Below, piece after piece: positions 1 through 6,696 of a stretch of DNA of 6,819 nucleotides (positions within the stretch are counted from its first letter, which is position 1; the number at the start of each line of letters is the position of its first letter). The stretch covers positions 1-6,819 of the forward strand of contig SKRY01000086.1 of assembly GCA_007118235.1 (NCBI GenBank). Direction: 5' to 3'. The position numbers and the translations under genes were made by a program. The DNA comes from Candidatus Hydrogenedentota bacterium. GTDB lineage: Bacteria > Hydrogenedentota > Hydrogenedentia > Hydrogenedentales > SLHB01. The notes below the pieces were generated by a model, which was given only the letters and a program-made list of their open reading frames with translations, was not told where the DNA came from and did no database searches.

Positions 1-951
1 GAGACGGCCGCCCGTGTGGCGGCCAAGTATTCTTCCATTCTCACGGAATATCAGTGTCTTTTCGTCATGGGGGCGCCCCGCAGCGGAACCTCGTGGCTGC
101 ATAATATGATCCCCGAGCATCCGTGCGTGTTCTCGAAACCGGGCGAGACGACGTTCTTCCCCAACCACGTGACTCCCGCGGAAAAAGCCTGGAGCGAAGA
201 AAAACAGGATCTCGCCGAGCGAGAATGGTGGAGTCGTGGGCTTCCCAACAAGATAACCGAGACGAATTACTTCGAGGTGCTAGCTCGTTTTGTGCATGGG
301 TTTTATCAAAAACTGGAAACGGATAACGGATGCACGCACTATGTCGAAAAGGCGCCGGAAAATGTGCACGCCGTTCATACCATCAAGAAGTACGCGCCCA
401 ATGCGCGTTTCATCCACATCGTGCGGGATGGACGGAACGTCGCCATTTCCATGATCTCTGCCCAAAGGCGTTTGGGGCTCGGGGCCGGCAATGTCCTTGA
501 AGGCGCTCAGGAGTGGACGCAACATGTGTGTGCGGGACGAGAGGCGGGGCGGTACGAGGGGGCCTATTATGAGGTCAAATACGAATCCATGCTTGCGGAT
601 GGCGCGGCAGAGTTGAAACGCATTTACGACTTCTGCCAATTGGATTACACAGATGACCTCGTTAACGATATCGTGGCTGGACATGACTTCTCCAATAAGA
701 GCGATGGCCTGGAGACCTCCGGGGTGACCCGGATCAAGGGCAACATCCACGAGGGCTGGCGCGAGAAGATGACCCCGATGGACCGCTACTTGTTCGACAT
801 TGTGGCGGGCGACCTCCTCATGGAACTGGGATATGCGGAGCCGGACTGGTGGTGCGATTCTTCGCTCCAATGGCTGAGGCTGAAAATTCAACGCCGCATT
901 GCTTGGGAAATCATCTCGCGCGTCAAGCGCCTGTTCTCGCGCCACCTATGA
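1..951 (+). CDS. Sulfotransferase (PAPS-dependent), 5' end probably outside the window
   Basis: Predicted to transfer sulfate from PAPS to a hydroxyl or amine acceptor, probably a sugar or lipid-linked glycan given the neighbours. Numbering from the GTG at 16 (311 residues), the 5'-phosphosulfate loop GAPRSGTSWL lies at residues 19-28. The 3'-phosphate motif RFIHIVRDGRNVAISM lies at 131-146, with the conserved Arg and the downstream Ser. EKAPEN at 111-116 and KGNIHEGW at 241-248 match the later conserved blocks of Sulfotransfer_1/3 proteins. The last ~28 residues are basic and amphipathic and might touch the membrane. The frame is open from base 1, so the real start may be upstream of the window. 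GTG at 16 is usable, but no ribosome binding site can be judged. ATG at 67 is unlikely because it would remove the beta strand before the PAPS loop. The family call is firm; the acceptor is unknown. Confidence 0.93.
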   Translation, partial: ETAARVAAKYSSILTEYQCLFVMGAPRSGTSWLHNMIPEHPCVFSKPGETTFFPNHVTPAEKAWSEEKQDLAEREWWSRGLPNKITETNYFEVLARFVHGFYQKLETDNGCTHYVEKAPENVHAVHTIKKYAPNARFIHIVRDGRNVAISMISAQRRLGLGAGNVLEGAQEWTQHVCAGREAGRYEGAYYEVKYESMLADGAAELKRIYDFCQLDYTDDLVNDIVAGHDFSNKSDGLETSGVTRIKGNIHEGWREKMTPMDRYLFDIVAGDLLMELGYAEPDWWCDSSLQWLRLKIQRRIAWEIISRVKRLFSRHL

Positions 952-1009
952 ACTTAGATGACACTGTGTGCGCACAAAGCTCGTAATGTAAGGGCGGGGT
1001 GTCCCCAGG

Positions 1010-1038
1010 TTGAACTAACCCAACGCTGCTGCTACTGT
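1010..1038 (+). promoter_or_regulatory. Weak candidate sigma-70-like promoter
   Basis: TTGAAC (1010-1015) and TACTGT (1033-1038) are separated by 17 bases, and TGC directly before the second box resembles an extended -10. The match to consensus is four of six and three of six, so chance is a real possibility. The position, in a locally AT-richer patch about 170 bases before the permease start, is plausible for driving the exporter operon with a long leader that would contain the inverted repeat at 1076-1124. Confidence 0.2.
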
Positions 1039-1075
1039 ATTGTTACATGTTCCCGCCACGTTCTCCTCGGCGGCT

Positions 1076-1124
1076 GTTGCGCGGCGCGTGAGACGGGGGC
1101 GGTCCGCCGGCCGCGCGGCGCAAC
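1076..1124. repeat. Imperfect inverted repeat, potential long hairpin
   Basis: GTTGCGCGGCGCG (1076-1088) pairs with CGCGCGGCGCAAC (1112-1124) at 12 of 13 positions. The 23-base spacer is itself partly self-complementary (GGCGG/CCGCC around 1099-1109). RNA from either strand could form a very stable GC-rich hairpin. No run of T follows on either side, so it does not look like a standard intrinsic terminator. It may be a leader structure of the exporter mRNA, a transcription-pausing or mRNA-end structure, or a dispersed intergenic palindrome. Confidence 0.5.
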
Positions 1125-1209
1125 CTTCAACCCACGGCCGCAAGGAGGCCGCCAATCCTCCGGATGTGACGCCTTGTTTTCGGATTAACCTAGCGGGATA
1201 CGGTGTTCT

Positions 1210-2076
1210 ATGACCACATGCTCCACGGCGCCGCTGTCCGGAGCGTTTTGGCGTGACGCGTTGCGCGACCTCATTCGCGCTCGCGAGCTGCTGCGCGATT
1301 TGGTGTGGAAAGACTTGCGCGCGCGATATCGCTACACGGCGATAGGGTTTGTGTGGGCGGTGCTCGAGCCCCTGTTGATGACCCTTATCCTGACCTTCGT
1401 GTTCTCCATCGTTTTCCAGTACCGGCCCGGCGCGGAAGCGTTATCCCCGGACACGCCGTTCGCCGTCTTTTTGTTGTGTGGGCTTATCTTCTGGAATTTC
1501 TTCAGAGGTTCGGTTTCGGATGGCACGAAATCGCTGGTGGCGAACCGGGAATTGGTGGGCAAGGTTAGCTTTCCTCTCGAAGTCATCCCCTACGCCAGTA
1601 TTGGCATGGGTCTGGTGAATTTCTGTATCGGTTTCGTCATATTTCTTGGCATTCATGTGGCCTTTGGCGGTGGTTTGGGCGGCGTAACCGTCTTGATCGC
1701 GCCGCTTTTTCTCATCCAATTGTCCATCGTGGCCGGGCTGACGCTGATATTGTCCTGCATTAATGTGTTCTTTCGGGACATCCAACTCATTACCGATGTC
1801 TTGCTGACGTTCGGCTTCTATGCGTCTCCCATCTTCTATGATGTGAATCTCGTGCGCGCCATCGCGGAGGACTCGCCCCAACTGGAGTGGATCGTTCAAG
1901 TCTACATGCTTAATCCCATGGCTTGCCTGATAACCGCCTACCGGGATGTCTTGCTTAATCAACAATGGCCCCAATGGCAACACGTGGCGTGGCCCGCGTT
2001 CCTTGGCGCCGCGCTCTTCGTGGCGGGTTTGGCGGTCTTCCGGCGCCACTCGGGCCGCATGGCGGATCATCTCTGA
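1210..2076 (+). CDS. wzm: ABC-2 polysaccharide/O-antigen export permease (Wzm-type)
   Basis: Inner-membrane subunit of an ABC exporter expected to carry a lipid-linked polysaccharide from cytoplasm to periplasm. At 288 residues it has the usual Wzm/TagG length. The N-terminal amphipathic segment LLRDLVWKDLRARYRYTAIG (residues 27-46) is typical of the family. Hydrophobic segments lie roughly at 44-69, 84-99, 125-150, 157-182, 192-212 and 257-278, giving the expected six-helix layout. The loop NVFFRDIQLI (185-194) and the late motif LNPMACLITAYRDVLL (234-249) are also family hallmarks. ATG at 1210 is preceded only by weak purine-rich sequence, but the conserved N-terminus fixes the start well. 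The ATPase gene begins one base after the stop, so the two are almost surely co-translated. The gene name is by family resemblance only; the exported polymer could be O-antigen, capsule or another surface glycan. Confidence 0.92.
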   Translation: MTTCSTAPLSGAFWRDALRDLIRARELLRDLVWKDLRARYRYTAIGFVWAVLEPLLMTLILTFVFSIVFQYRPGAEALSPDTPFAVFLLCGLIFWNFFRGSVSDGTKSLVANRELVGKVSFPLEVIPYASIGMGLVNFCIGFVIFLGIHVAFGGGLGGVTVLIAPLFLIQLSIVAGLTLILSCINVFFRDIQLITDVLLTFGFYASPIFYDVNLVRAIAEDSPQLEWIVQVYMLNPMACLITAYRDVLLNQQWPQWQHVAWPAFLGAALFVAGLAVFRRHSGRMADHL

Positions 2077-2077
2077 C

Positions 2078-4150
2078 ATGGCCGTGATCGAAGTCGACAA
2101 CGTTTCCAAGCACTATCCCATGCGGCGCGGTCCGCGCGCCCTGTTGGGCCGCGGCGGCATAAGCGACTGGTTCCGCCGCCGCCGGCATGGCGTCTTCGCG
2201 GCCCTGGAGAACATCAGCTTCACCGTGGAGCCCGGGGAATCCGTCGGCATCATTGGCGCCAACGGGTCGGGAAAGAGCACGCTGCTGAAGATCCTGGCGG
2301 GCATTACCGAACCCACGAGGGGTCACACCACCGTGAAGGGCCGGGTGGCGTCGTTGGTGGAACTGGGCGCGGGATTCCATCCCATGCTAACGGGCCGGGA
2401 AAACATCTACCTCAACGCGGGGATCCTTGGCATGCGCCACGCCGAGGTGGACAAAGTCTTCGACGACATCGTCGCGTTCTCCGGCATTTCGGATTTCCTC
2501 GACAATCCCGTGGACACCTACAGCAGCGGCATGTACGTCCGGCTGGGATTCTCCGTCGCGGTTCATGTGAATCCCGACATTTTTCTGGTGGACGAGGTGC
2601 TGTCGGTGGGCGATGAGGCGTTCCAACGTAAGTGCCGGGAGCGCATCGGCCAGCTCAAGGAATCGGGCAAGACCATCGTCTTCGTCAGCCATGACCTCAA
2701 CATCGTCAATACGCTTTGCGAACGCGTGTTGCTGTTAAGCCAGGGCCGCCTTATCGTTCGCAACACGCCCCAGGAAACCGTCGACTTCTACCTCCGGCAG
2801 GTGGGCGGCAAGGAGGGCGTGCACATCTTTTCCCGGGGCGCGATGGAGGCGGTGATGAGTCACGGGCGGCTCCACCTCTACTGCAATGGAATCGAGTTGA
2901 CCGCGCCGACGGGCATGCATTGCCTGCTCAAATCCATGGGACAACAGCAAACCGCCACATCGGCGGCGTGGGAGGTGACCGAGGCGGGGCCGGATCGCTG
3001 CGTGGCCCGCGGCCGGATGCCCCGGTTGCCGGTCACGGTCTGGTGGACCCTCGAACTTGAGGATGACGCCCTGGTCTGGAAGGTCGAGGCCGAGTGCGAG
3101 CGCTCTGTTCCCTTGGAGGATATCCAGGCGCATGTACACCTTCGCACCGCCTATACGCACTGGCTCTACGGCGACCTCGAGGGCGCGTTTCCCGAACTGG
3201 ATCCCGGGGATGTCACGTGGGTCAATGTGGTGGCCCCGGAGATGTCGTGCCGGGATGCGGCGGCGTTTCCCGAGGACGGTTCCGGACTCCAGGCGCTGCA
3301 TATCGCGGGAACCACGTCCCAGCATCATCTTCGCTTGGCGTGGTCGAACACCGACTACATCACGGGCTGCCGCGCGCTTGTCGCGGATGTGCCATTTCCC
3401 GAGAGCCAACGGCCGTTGGCCAAGGGACGGCATGAACTGTTGACCTTGCGCATCCGCGTGACCCGCGATCCGGAAGCCCTGCGCGAGGAGGCGCGCCAGA
3501 GGCAAACGGTCCATAGCGGCGATCTCGCCGCGCGCTTCACGAATGGGGTCATCCAGCTCTATTGGAAAGATGAGCCGTTGACCACCCTGCTCCATGCCTA
3601 CACATCCATTCTCGCGGGAAACCTCTGGAACGACAGCCACAATCTCCAGTGGGACGCGGCGGAAAAGAATGGGGAGGGCGTTCTGTCCGTCACCGGGACG
3701 TCCCGGCGCTTTCCCTTTCAACAACACTGGCGCTTCGCGCCAATGGATGACCGTACCGGCGTCAAGGTAAGCATAAAGCTAGAAATCCTTGAGCCGGTTG
3801 TCTTTCAAGAATACCACACCTCCGTTGTTCTCCGGCGGGAATACACGGGCTGGGAGACGGACCATGAATCAGGCGTATTCCCGGAATTCCGCCCAGACCA
3901 ACAGCACTGGGTTCATGCTAATCGCAATTATACCCCTGGGCGATGGATCTCCGCTTTGTCGCCCGAGTTCCCGTGTGTTACACTTAAACGATCTGACGGA
4001 GTATATCCCAGCCGCATGACGGCGGTGAATACAGGCTACCGGGATCAAGCTCGCGTGCTCCAGTCGCTGAGCGTGCCCGAACACACGCGGATGGCCTTTG
4101 AACCAGGAATATACTCCTATTTCGAAGGTGTTATCTTGGTTACCTCGTAG
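2078..4150 (+). CDS. wzt: ABC exporter ATPase (Wzt-type) with an extended, doubled C-terminal domain
   Basis: Energises the Wzm-type permease encoded immediately upstream. The nucleotide-binding domain (about residues 1-240) shows Walker A GANGSGKST (60-68), signature YSSGMYVRL (148-156), Walker B PDIFLVDE (166-173) and the H-loop histidine at 205. LVELGAGFHPMLTGRENIYL (93-112) is typical of polysaccharide-export ATPases. The protein is 690 residues, whereas Wzt proteins are commonly about 250 (no C-terminal domain) to 400-470. The extra ~440 residues read as two diverged copies of one beta-rich domain (about 251-465 and 478-690). They do not resemble the usual Wzt_C beta-sandwich as far as I can see by eye. 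The start at 2078 (TGAC-ATG junction) gives the canonical MAVIEVDNVSKHY opening; the same frame is open further upstream inside the permease but would add non-family sequence. The last ~350 bases look less GC-rich than the rest. The ATPase role is certain; the C-terminal function is unknown, possibly glycan recognition. Confidence 0.93.
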   Translation: MAVIEVDNVSKHYPMRRGPRALLGRGGISDWFRRRRHGVFAALENISFTVEPGESVGIIGANGSGKSTLLKILAGITEPTRGHTTVKGRVASLVELGAGFHPMLTGRENIYLNAGILGMRHAEVDKVFDDIVAFSGISDFLDNPVDTYSSGMYVRLGFSVAVHVNPDIFLVDEVLSVGDEAFQRKCRERIGQLKESGKTIVFVSHDLNIVNTLCERVLLLSQGRLIVRNTPQETVDFYLRQVGGKEGVHIFSRGAMEAVMSHGRLHLYCNGIELTAPTGMHCLLKSMGQQQTATSAAWEVTEAGPDRCVARGRMPRLPVTVWWTLELEDDALVWKVEAECERSVPLEDIQAHVHLRTAYTHWLYGDLEGAFPELDPGDVTWVNVVAPEMSCRDAAAFPEDGSGLQALHIAGTTSQHHLRLAWSNTDYITGCRALVADVPFPESQRPLAKGRHELLTLRIRVTRDPEALREEARQRQTVHSGDLAARFTNGVIQLYWKDEPLTTLLHAYTSILAGNLWNDSHNLQWDAAEKNGEGVLSVTGTSRRFPFQQHWRFAPMDDRTGVKVSIKLEILEPVVFQEYHTSVVLRREYTGWETDHESGVFPEFRPDQQHWVHANRNYTPGRWISALSPEFPCVTLKRSDGVYPSRMTAVNTGYRDQARVLQSLSVPEHTRMAFEPGIYSYFEGVILVTS
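2828..3472 (+). repeat. Protein-level repeat, copy 1, in the exporter ATPase C-terminus
   Basis: Residues ~251-465. Landmarks shared with copy 2 are RLHLYCNG (264-271), LRTAYTHW (355-362), GAFPEL (369-374) and WVNVV (381-385). From L355 to W381 the equivalent positions in copy 2 are exactly 230 residues later with no gaps. Alternating hydrophobic/polar stretches and many aromatic residues suggest a beta sandwich. The duplication is not evident at DNA level, so it is old. Confidence 0.7.
3509..4147 (+). repeat. Protein-level repeat, copy 2, in the exporter ATPase C-terminus
   Basis: Residues ~478-690. It matches copy 1 through VIQLYWKD (491-498), LRREYTGW (585-592), GVFPEF (599-604) and WVHAN (611-615). 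It runs to the end of the protein. Exposed aromatic residues (W592, W611, Y617, W623) would suit a carbohydrate-binding surface, but this is inference. Confidence 0.7.
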
Positions 4151-4213
4151 GCCGGGACAACGGCTGCTTCGCGATATTGCCACCCCGCCCCAACCTCTTG
4201 AATAGGTAGAGTC

Positions 4214-5539
4214 ATGACGATCGAACAGGCGCAACCCATCCCAGACACCACCACCGTCGAGGAGACGCCCCAGCTTGGGCCAAGGCACCGGTACGCCATC
4301 ACCCGCAAGCGCATACTAAGCCGGCGCGGCGTGCTTTGGCTTGGGCAGACGTGCAACTTGCGCTGCTATTTTTGCTATTTCCTGAACCGGATTTCGGACA
4401 ATAAGCACCCTGAACACGACTTCATGACCTTGGATAAGGCGAAGGAGATCTGCCGTGTATTGCGGGAGTACTACGGCAATACCGCCATCGACATCCAAGG
4501 CGGCGAACCCACGATCTATCCGGGTATTCTAGATCTAATCGCCTATTGCCGCGAAATCGGGCTCTATCCCACGTTGATCACCAACGGCATCTACCTGGCC
4601 AAGCCGGGATCCGTGGAGAAGTTCAAGGAAGCCGGCATCCGCGATTTTCTGGTAAGTCTGCATGGGATCGGGGATGTTCACGATGAGGTGGTGGGGCGCA
4701 AGAAGGCGTTCGAGAAGATTATCGCCGCGATCGAGAACATGAAGGAAGCCGAAGTCCCGTTTCGTTTCAATTGCACCATGTCCAAGCCGGTGGTGCCGCA
4801 ATTGCCGGAGATTGCCCGCAAGGCGGTATACTATGGCGCGCCAGTGGTGAACTTCATCGCGTTCAATCCGTTCAACGACCAGGAGACGGGCATCCGCACG
4901 CACGACAACGTGGCCCGCTATTCCGACATCATGCCCAAATTGACCGAGGCCATGGACTTGCTGGAAGAAGCCGACATCGAGGTGAACGTCCGCTTCCTGC
5001 CGCTGTGCATGGCCGAGGAACGGCACCGCAAGAACTTCTACAACTTCCAGCAGCTCAGCTACGACACGCACGAGTGGGATTATCAGAGCTGGTTATGGAC
5101 GGAGAAACAACCCCAGCGCATGAAGGGAAGCGAGCTGAATCCCGTATTCCGGCTGGGGCGGGGCGCGAGGCGGATCTATTTGACCGATCCCCACAAGTTC
5201 AACGAGTGGTGTAAGAAGCACCCCATTCTCTCGCGGCTCGGCCTCAATGCTCAACGCACACTCGCCTTATGCAAGCAGCAGCTTGTAACCAAGGAAGCGC
5301 TGTACCGGGAAGAGGCGATCCTCCGGGCTCGAAACGACTTGAAGTACAAGCACCATGCCGCGTGCGAGCAGTGCTCCTTGCGCCCGATTTGCGACGGATT
5401 CCACGGAGACTACGCGGATTTCCATGGCACGGAAGAGGCCTCTCCCATAACCGATATCCCGCTGGTGGACGATCTGCTCCATTTCATCCGGCATCAGGAT
5501 AAGATCGTCGAGGAAGAGGACAAGTCCTGGGCGCTTTGA
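4214..5539 (+). CDS. Radical SAM enzyme with SPASM-like C-terminal cysteines
   Basis: Predicted to cleave S-adenosylmethionine with a [4Fe-4S] cluster to start a radical reaction on an unknown substrate. Of 441 residues, C47, C51 and C54 form the canonical Cx3Cx2C motif (TCNLRCYFCYF). GGEP at 96-99 is the SAM-binding motif after strand 2, and LITNG at 121-125 and LVSLHG at 146-151 continue the partial TIM barrel. Near the C-terminus, C384, C387 and C393 (CEQCSLRPICDGF) look like the end of a SPASM/twitch domain that would hold an auxiliary cluster; C265, C333 and C353 could supply further ligands. The segment YDTHEWDY (283-290) looks conserved-like and might help define the subfamily. ATG at 4214 has a modest AGGT upstream (4204-4207). 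The 63-base gap after the exporter ATPase and the same strand suggest one operon. SPASM enzymes modify peptides, sugars or proteins; no precursor peptide is evident here, so a glycan or lipid substrate is at least as likely. Confidence 0.93.
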   Translation: MTIEQAQPIPDTTTVEETPQLGPRHRYAITRKRILSRRGVLWLGQTCNLRCYFCYFLNRISDNKHPEHDFMTLDKAKEICRVLREYYGNTAIDIQGGEPTIYPGILDLIAYCREIGLYPTLITNGIYLAKPGSVEKFKEAGIRDFLVSLHGIGDVHDEVVGRKKAFEKIIAAIENMKEAEVPFRFNCTMSKPVVPQLPEIARKAVYYGAPVVNFIAFNPFNDQETGIRTHDNVARYSDIMPKLTEAMDLLEEADIEVNVRFLPLCMAEERHRKNFYNFQQLSYDTHEWDYQSWLWTEKQPQRMKGSELNPVFRLGRGARRIYLTDPHKFNEWCKKHPILSRLGLNAQRTLALCKQQLVTKEALYREEAILRARNDLKYKHHAACEQCSLRPICDGFHGDYADFHGTEEASPITDIPLVDDLLHFIRHQDKIVEEEDKSWAL

Positions 5540-5584
5540 GGCGTTCCCAATTGGACGAGCGCCAGGAGCGCCTTCCCGGCTGCG

Positions 5585-5590
5585 AAAGGA
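5585..5590 (+). promoter_or_regulatory. Ribosome binding site that fixes the start of the beta-helix gene
   Basis: AAAGGA lies eight bases before ATG 5599. The same frame is open back to a TTG at 5536 that overlaps the radical SAM stop codon. This site, plus the signal peptide that begins exactly at 5599, favours the later start. Confidence 0.65.
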
Positions 5591-5598
5591 CGGGGCGA

Positions 5599-6696
5599 AT
5601 GAATCGTCCGGCCGTGCTTAGATGCGTCTTGATTGTCGCCATCGTGCCCCTCATTGTCTTGGCCGCCACGGGGAGCGCCGCTGAGGACATCGCCGGCAAC
5701 GCGGAAGCCGGTTACAGCTTCGCGCCTTCGGACATACGCGAGGTTCTGGCCGCGCCTTATCCCGGCTCGAACGTCGTTGATCTCGGGGCGAAGGGGCTCG
5801 AACCCGGAGACGTCATCGATCCGTATCTTGAGGACTGGGTCGCGGATGACACCCAGGTTCATATCCCCGAGGGGACATATCGGCTTACGTCCGTCCAAAT
5901 CTTTCGCGGCATCGGGAACGCCTCTATCGTTGGGGCAGGCGAGGTTGTCCTTGATCGCGGTGATCTGCATGATGCCGTGATTTCGCTTCGCCCGAACGGG
6001 GACTTTCTGATCAAGAACGTGACCCTGAAGGGCCGGGGAAGCGAACGCCCGAGCGGAAGCGGGATCAATCTGGCCACATCGAACCCGGACGCCGCCATTG
6101 TGTTGCAGAATGTGAAGATGAACGATGGGGCGGTGCAAGGCGATGCCGGAGGCATCTTCATATTTCCAGAACATGCGGGCAAGGCCTATCTGATCGATCT
6201 CGAGATCGCTGGATTCCCCGACAATGGCATGTATGGCTCCGCCCCCGGAATCCCCGATCGCGGCCAGCAGGGGGAGGTACATGTGTATGGGGGGGTGTAC
6301 AAGAACAACAACATCTCCAATATCCGTATCGGCAGCCATCACAGCAGCATCCGGAACGCGGTGAGCATACACGATGAACTCGCGCCTCCCTACGCCACCG
6401 GTGCGCGAAACCAGCGGGGAATTTGGATCCAGCAGCCGGGACAGGACTTGCGGATTGAAGACTGCGACTTCATCCAAACCGTTGGCTGGCACGCGATGAT
6501 TACGGACGGATCGGGCAAGATAACGAACATCCGCATCCACACGGAGAGCGATCGCCCCGCGATTAGGACCGATGCCAATTGGAGCGGAGACGGCATCCAC
6601 ATAACGGGGTCTGGCGCCAAGGATATCACGGGCGGGAACTTCACGAACGTGTTCACCGGCGAGGATGCGGAGCCCCCTTCAAGACCCGGGTCTTAA
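5599..6696 (+). CDS. Secreted right-handed parallel beta-helix protein
   Basis: A 365-residue exported protein. The N-terminus is a Sec signal peptide: basic MNRPAVLR, a hydrophobic core (~9-24) and a likely cut after SAA at 26-28. The mature part begins with NVVDLGAKG (58-66) and DTQVHIPEGTYRL (84-96), the opening pattern of pectate-lyase-3-like/NosD-like beta-helix proteins in which a short strand and a Pro-Glu-Gly turn cap the solenoid. Short strand repeats follow, for example VVLDRGDLHDAVISL (117-131), FLIKNVTLKG (136-145), AAIVLQNVKM (165-174), RGIWIQQPG (273-281) and LRIEDCDF (284-291), separated by Gly/Asn turns. It could be a polysaccharide lyase, epimerase, hydrolase or a non-catalytic glycan-binding protein; I cannot assign catalytic residues. 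It follows the radical SAM gene by 59 bases on the same strand and is probably co-transcribed. The C-terminus ends in a Pro/Ser-rich tail and its stop overlaps that of the convergent gene. Confidence 0.8.
   Translation: MNRPAVLRCVLIVAIVPLIVLAATGSAAEDIAGNAEAGYSFAPSDIREVLAAPYPGSNVVDLGAKGLEPGDVIDPYLEDWVADDTQVHIPEGTYRLTSVQIFRGIGNASIVGAGEVVLDRGDLHDAVISLRPNGDFLIKNVTLKGRGSERPSGSGINLATSNPDAAIVLQNVKMNDGAVQGDAGGIFIFPEHAGKAYLIDLEIAGFPDNGMYGSAPGIPDRGQQGEVHVYGGVYKNNNISNIRIGSHHSSIRNAVSIHDELAPPYATGARNQRGIWIQQPGQDLRIEDCDFIQTVGWHAMITDGSGKITNIRIHTESDRPAIRTDANWSGDGIHITGSGAKDITGGNFTNVFTGEDAEPPSRPGS
6681..6694. repeat. 14-base perfect palindrome at the convergent gene junction
   Basis: AAGACCCGGGTCTT is its own reverse complement and covers the last codons of the beta-helix gene and the first base of its TAA. 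As RNA it could fold as a 5-bp stem with a 4-base loop from either direction. There is no U-tract after it on either strand, so a terminator role is only a possibility. A 14-base palindrome is also fairly likely by chance in a window this size. Confidence 0.3.

Larger units (their letters stand above)
952..1209. other. Intergenic gap before the exporter genes
   Basis: This 258-base gap is the longest non-coding stretch in the window, and it probably separates the sulfotransferase transcript from the exporter operon or carries internal regulation. It holds a small GGGG/CCCC hairpin (996-1006), a weak promoter-like pair (1010-1038), a 13-base imperfect inverted repeat (1076-1124) and a second short GGAGG/CCTCC hairpin (1144-1161). 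A 76-codon frame at 958-1188 crosses it, with nine cysteines, but has no Shine-Dalgarno sequence and no recognisable protein features, so I do not call it a gene. No U-tract terminator follows the sulfotransferase stop. Confidence 0.6.

Noticed and set aside
1143..1168. AGGAGG followed by ATG-TGA, considered as a start-stop regulatory element
   Set aside because: The spacing from the AGGAGG to the ATG (14 bases) is long and the AGGAGG sits in a GGAGG/CCTCC hairpin, so chance is the simpler explanation.
958..1188. 76-codon plus-strand frame with nine cysteines, considered as a small Cys-rich peptide or a precursor for the radical SAM enzyme
   Set aside because: No ribosome binding site, composition follows the GC-rich palindromic non-coding sequence, no leader/core pattern, and it is over 3 kb from the radical SAM gene.
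1946..2077. Longer start for the exporter ATPase inside the permease gene
   Set aside because: The extra N-terminal residues are out-of-frame permease sequence; ATG 2078 gives the canonical Wzt opening one base after the permease stop.
2735..3727. Long minus-strand frame (330 codons) opposite the exporter ATPase C-terminus
   Set aside because: The plus-strand protein here shows internal repeats, which prove the coding frame; the minus frame is Arg/Gly-rich shadow sequence.
5536..5598. Upstream TTG start for the beta-helix protein overlapping the radical SAM stop
   Set aside because: It would place 21 polar residues before a clear signal peptide; ATG 5599 has a good AAAGGA at proper spacing.
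5494..6600. Long minus-strand frame (368 codons) opposite the beta-helix gene
   Set aside because: It lies antisense to a gene with a signal peptide and fold pattern, shows no domain, and is typical of mirror frames in GC-rich DNA.
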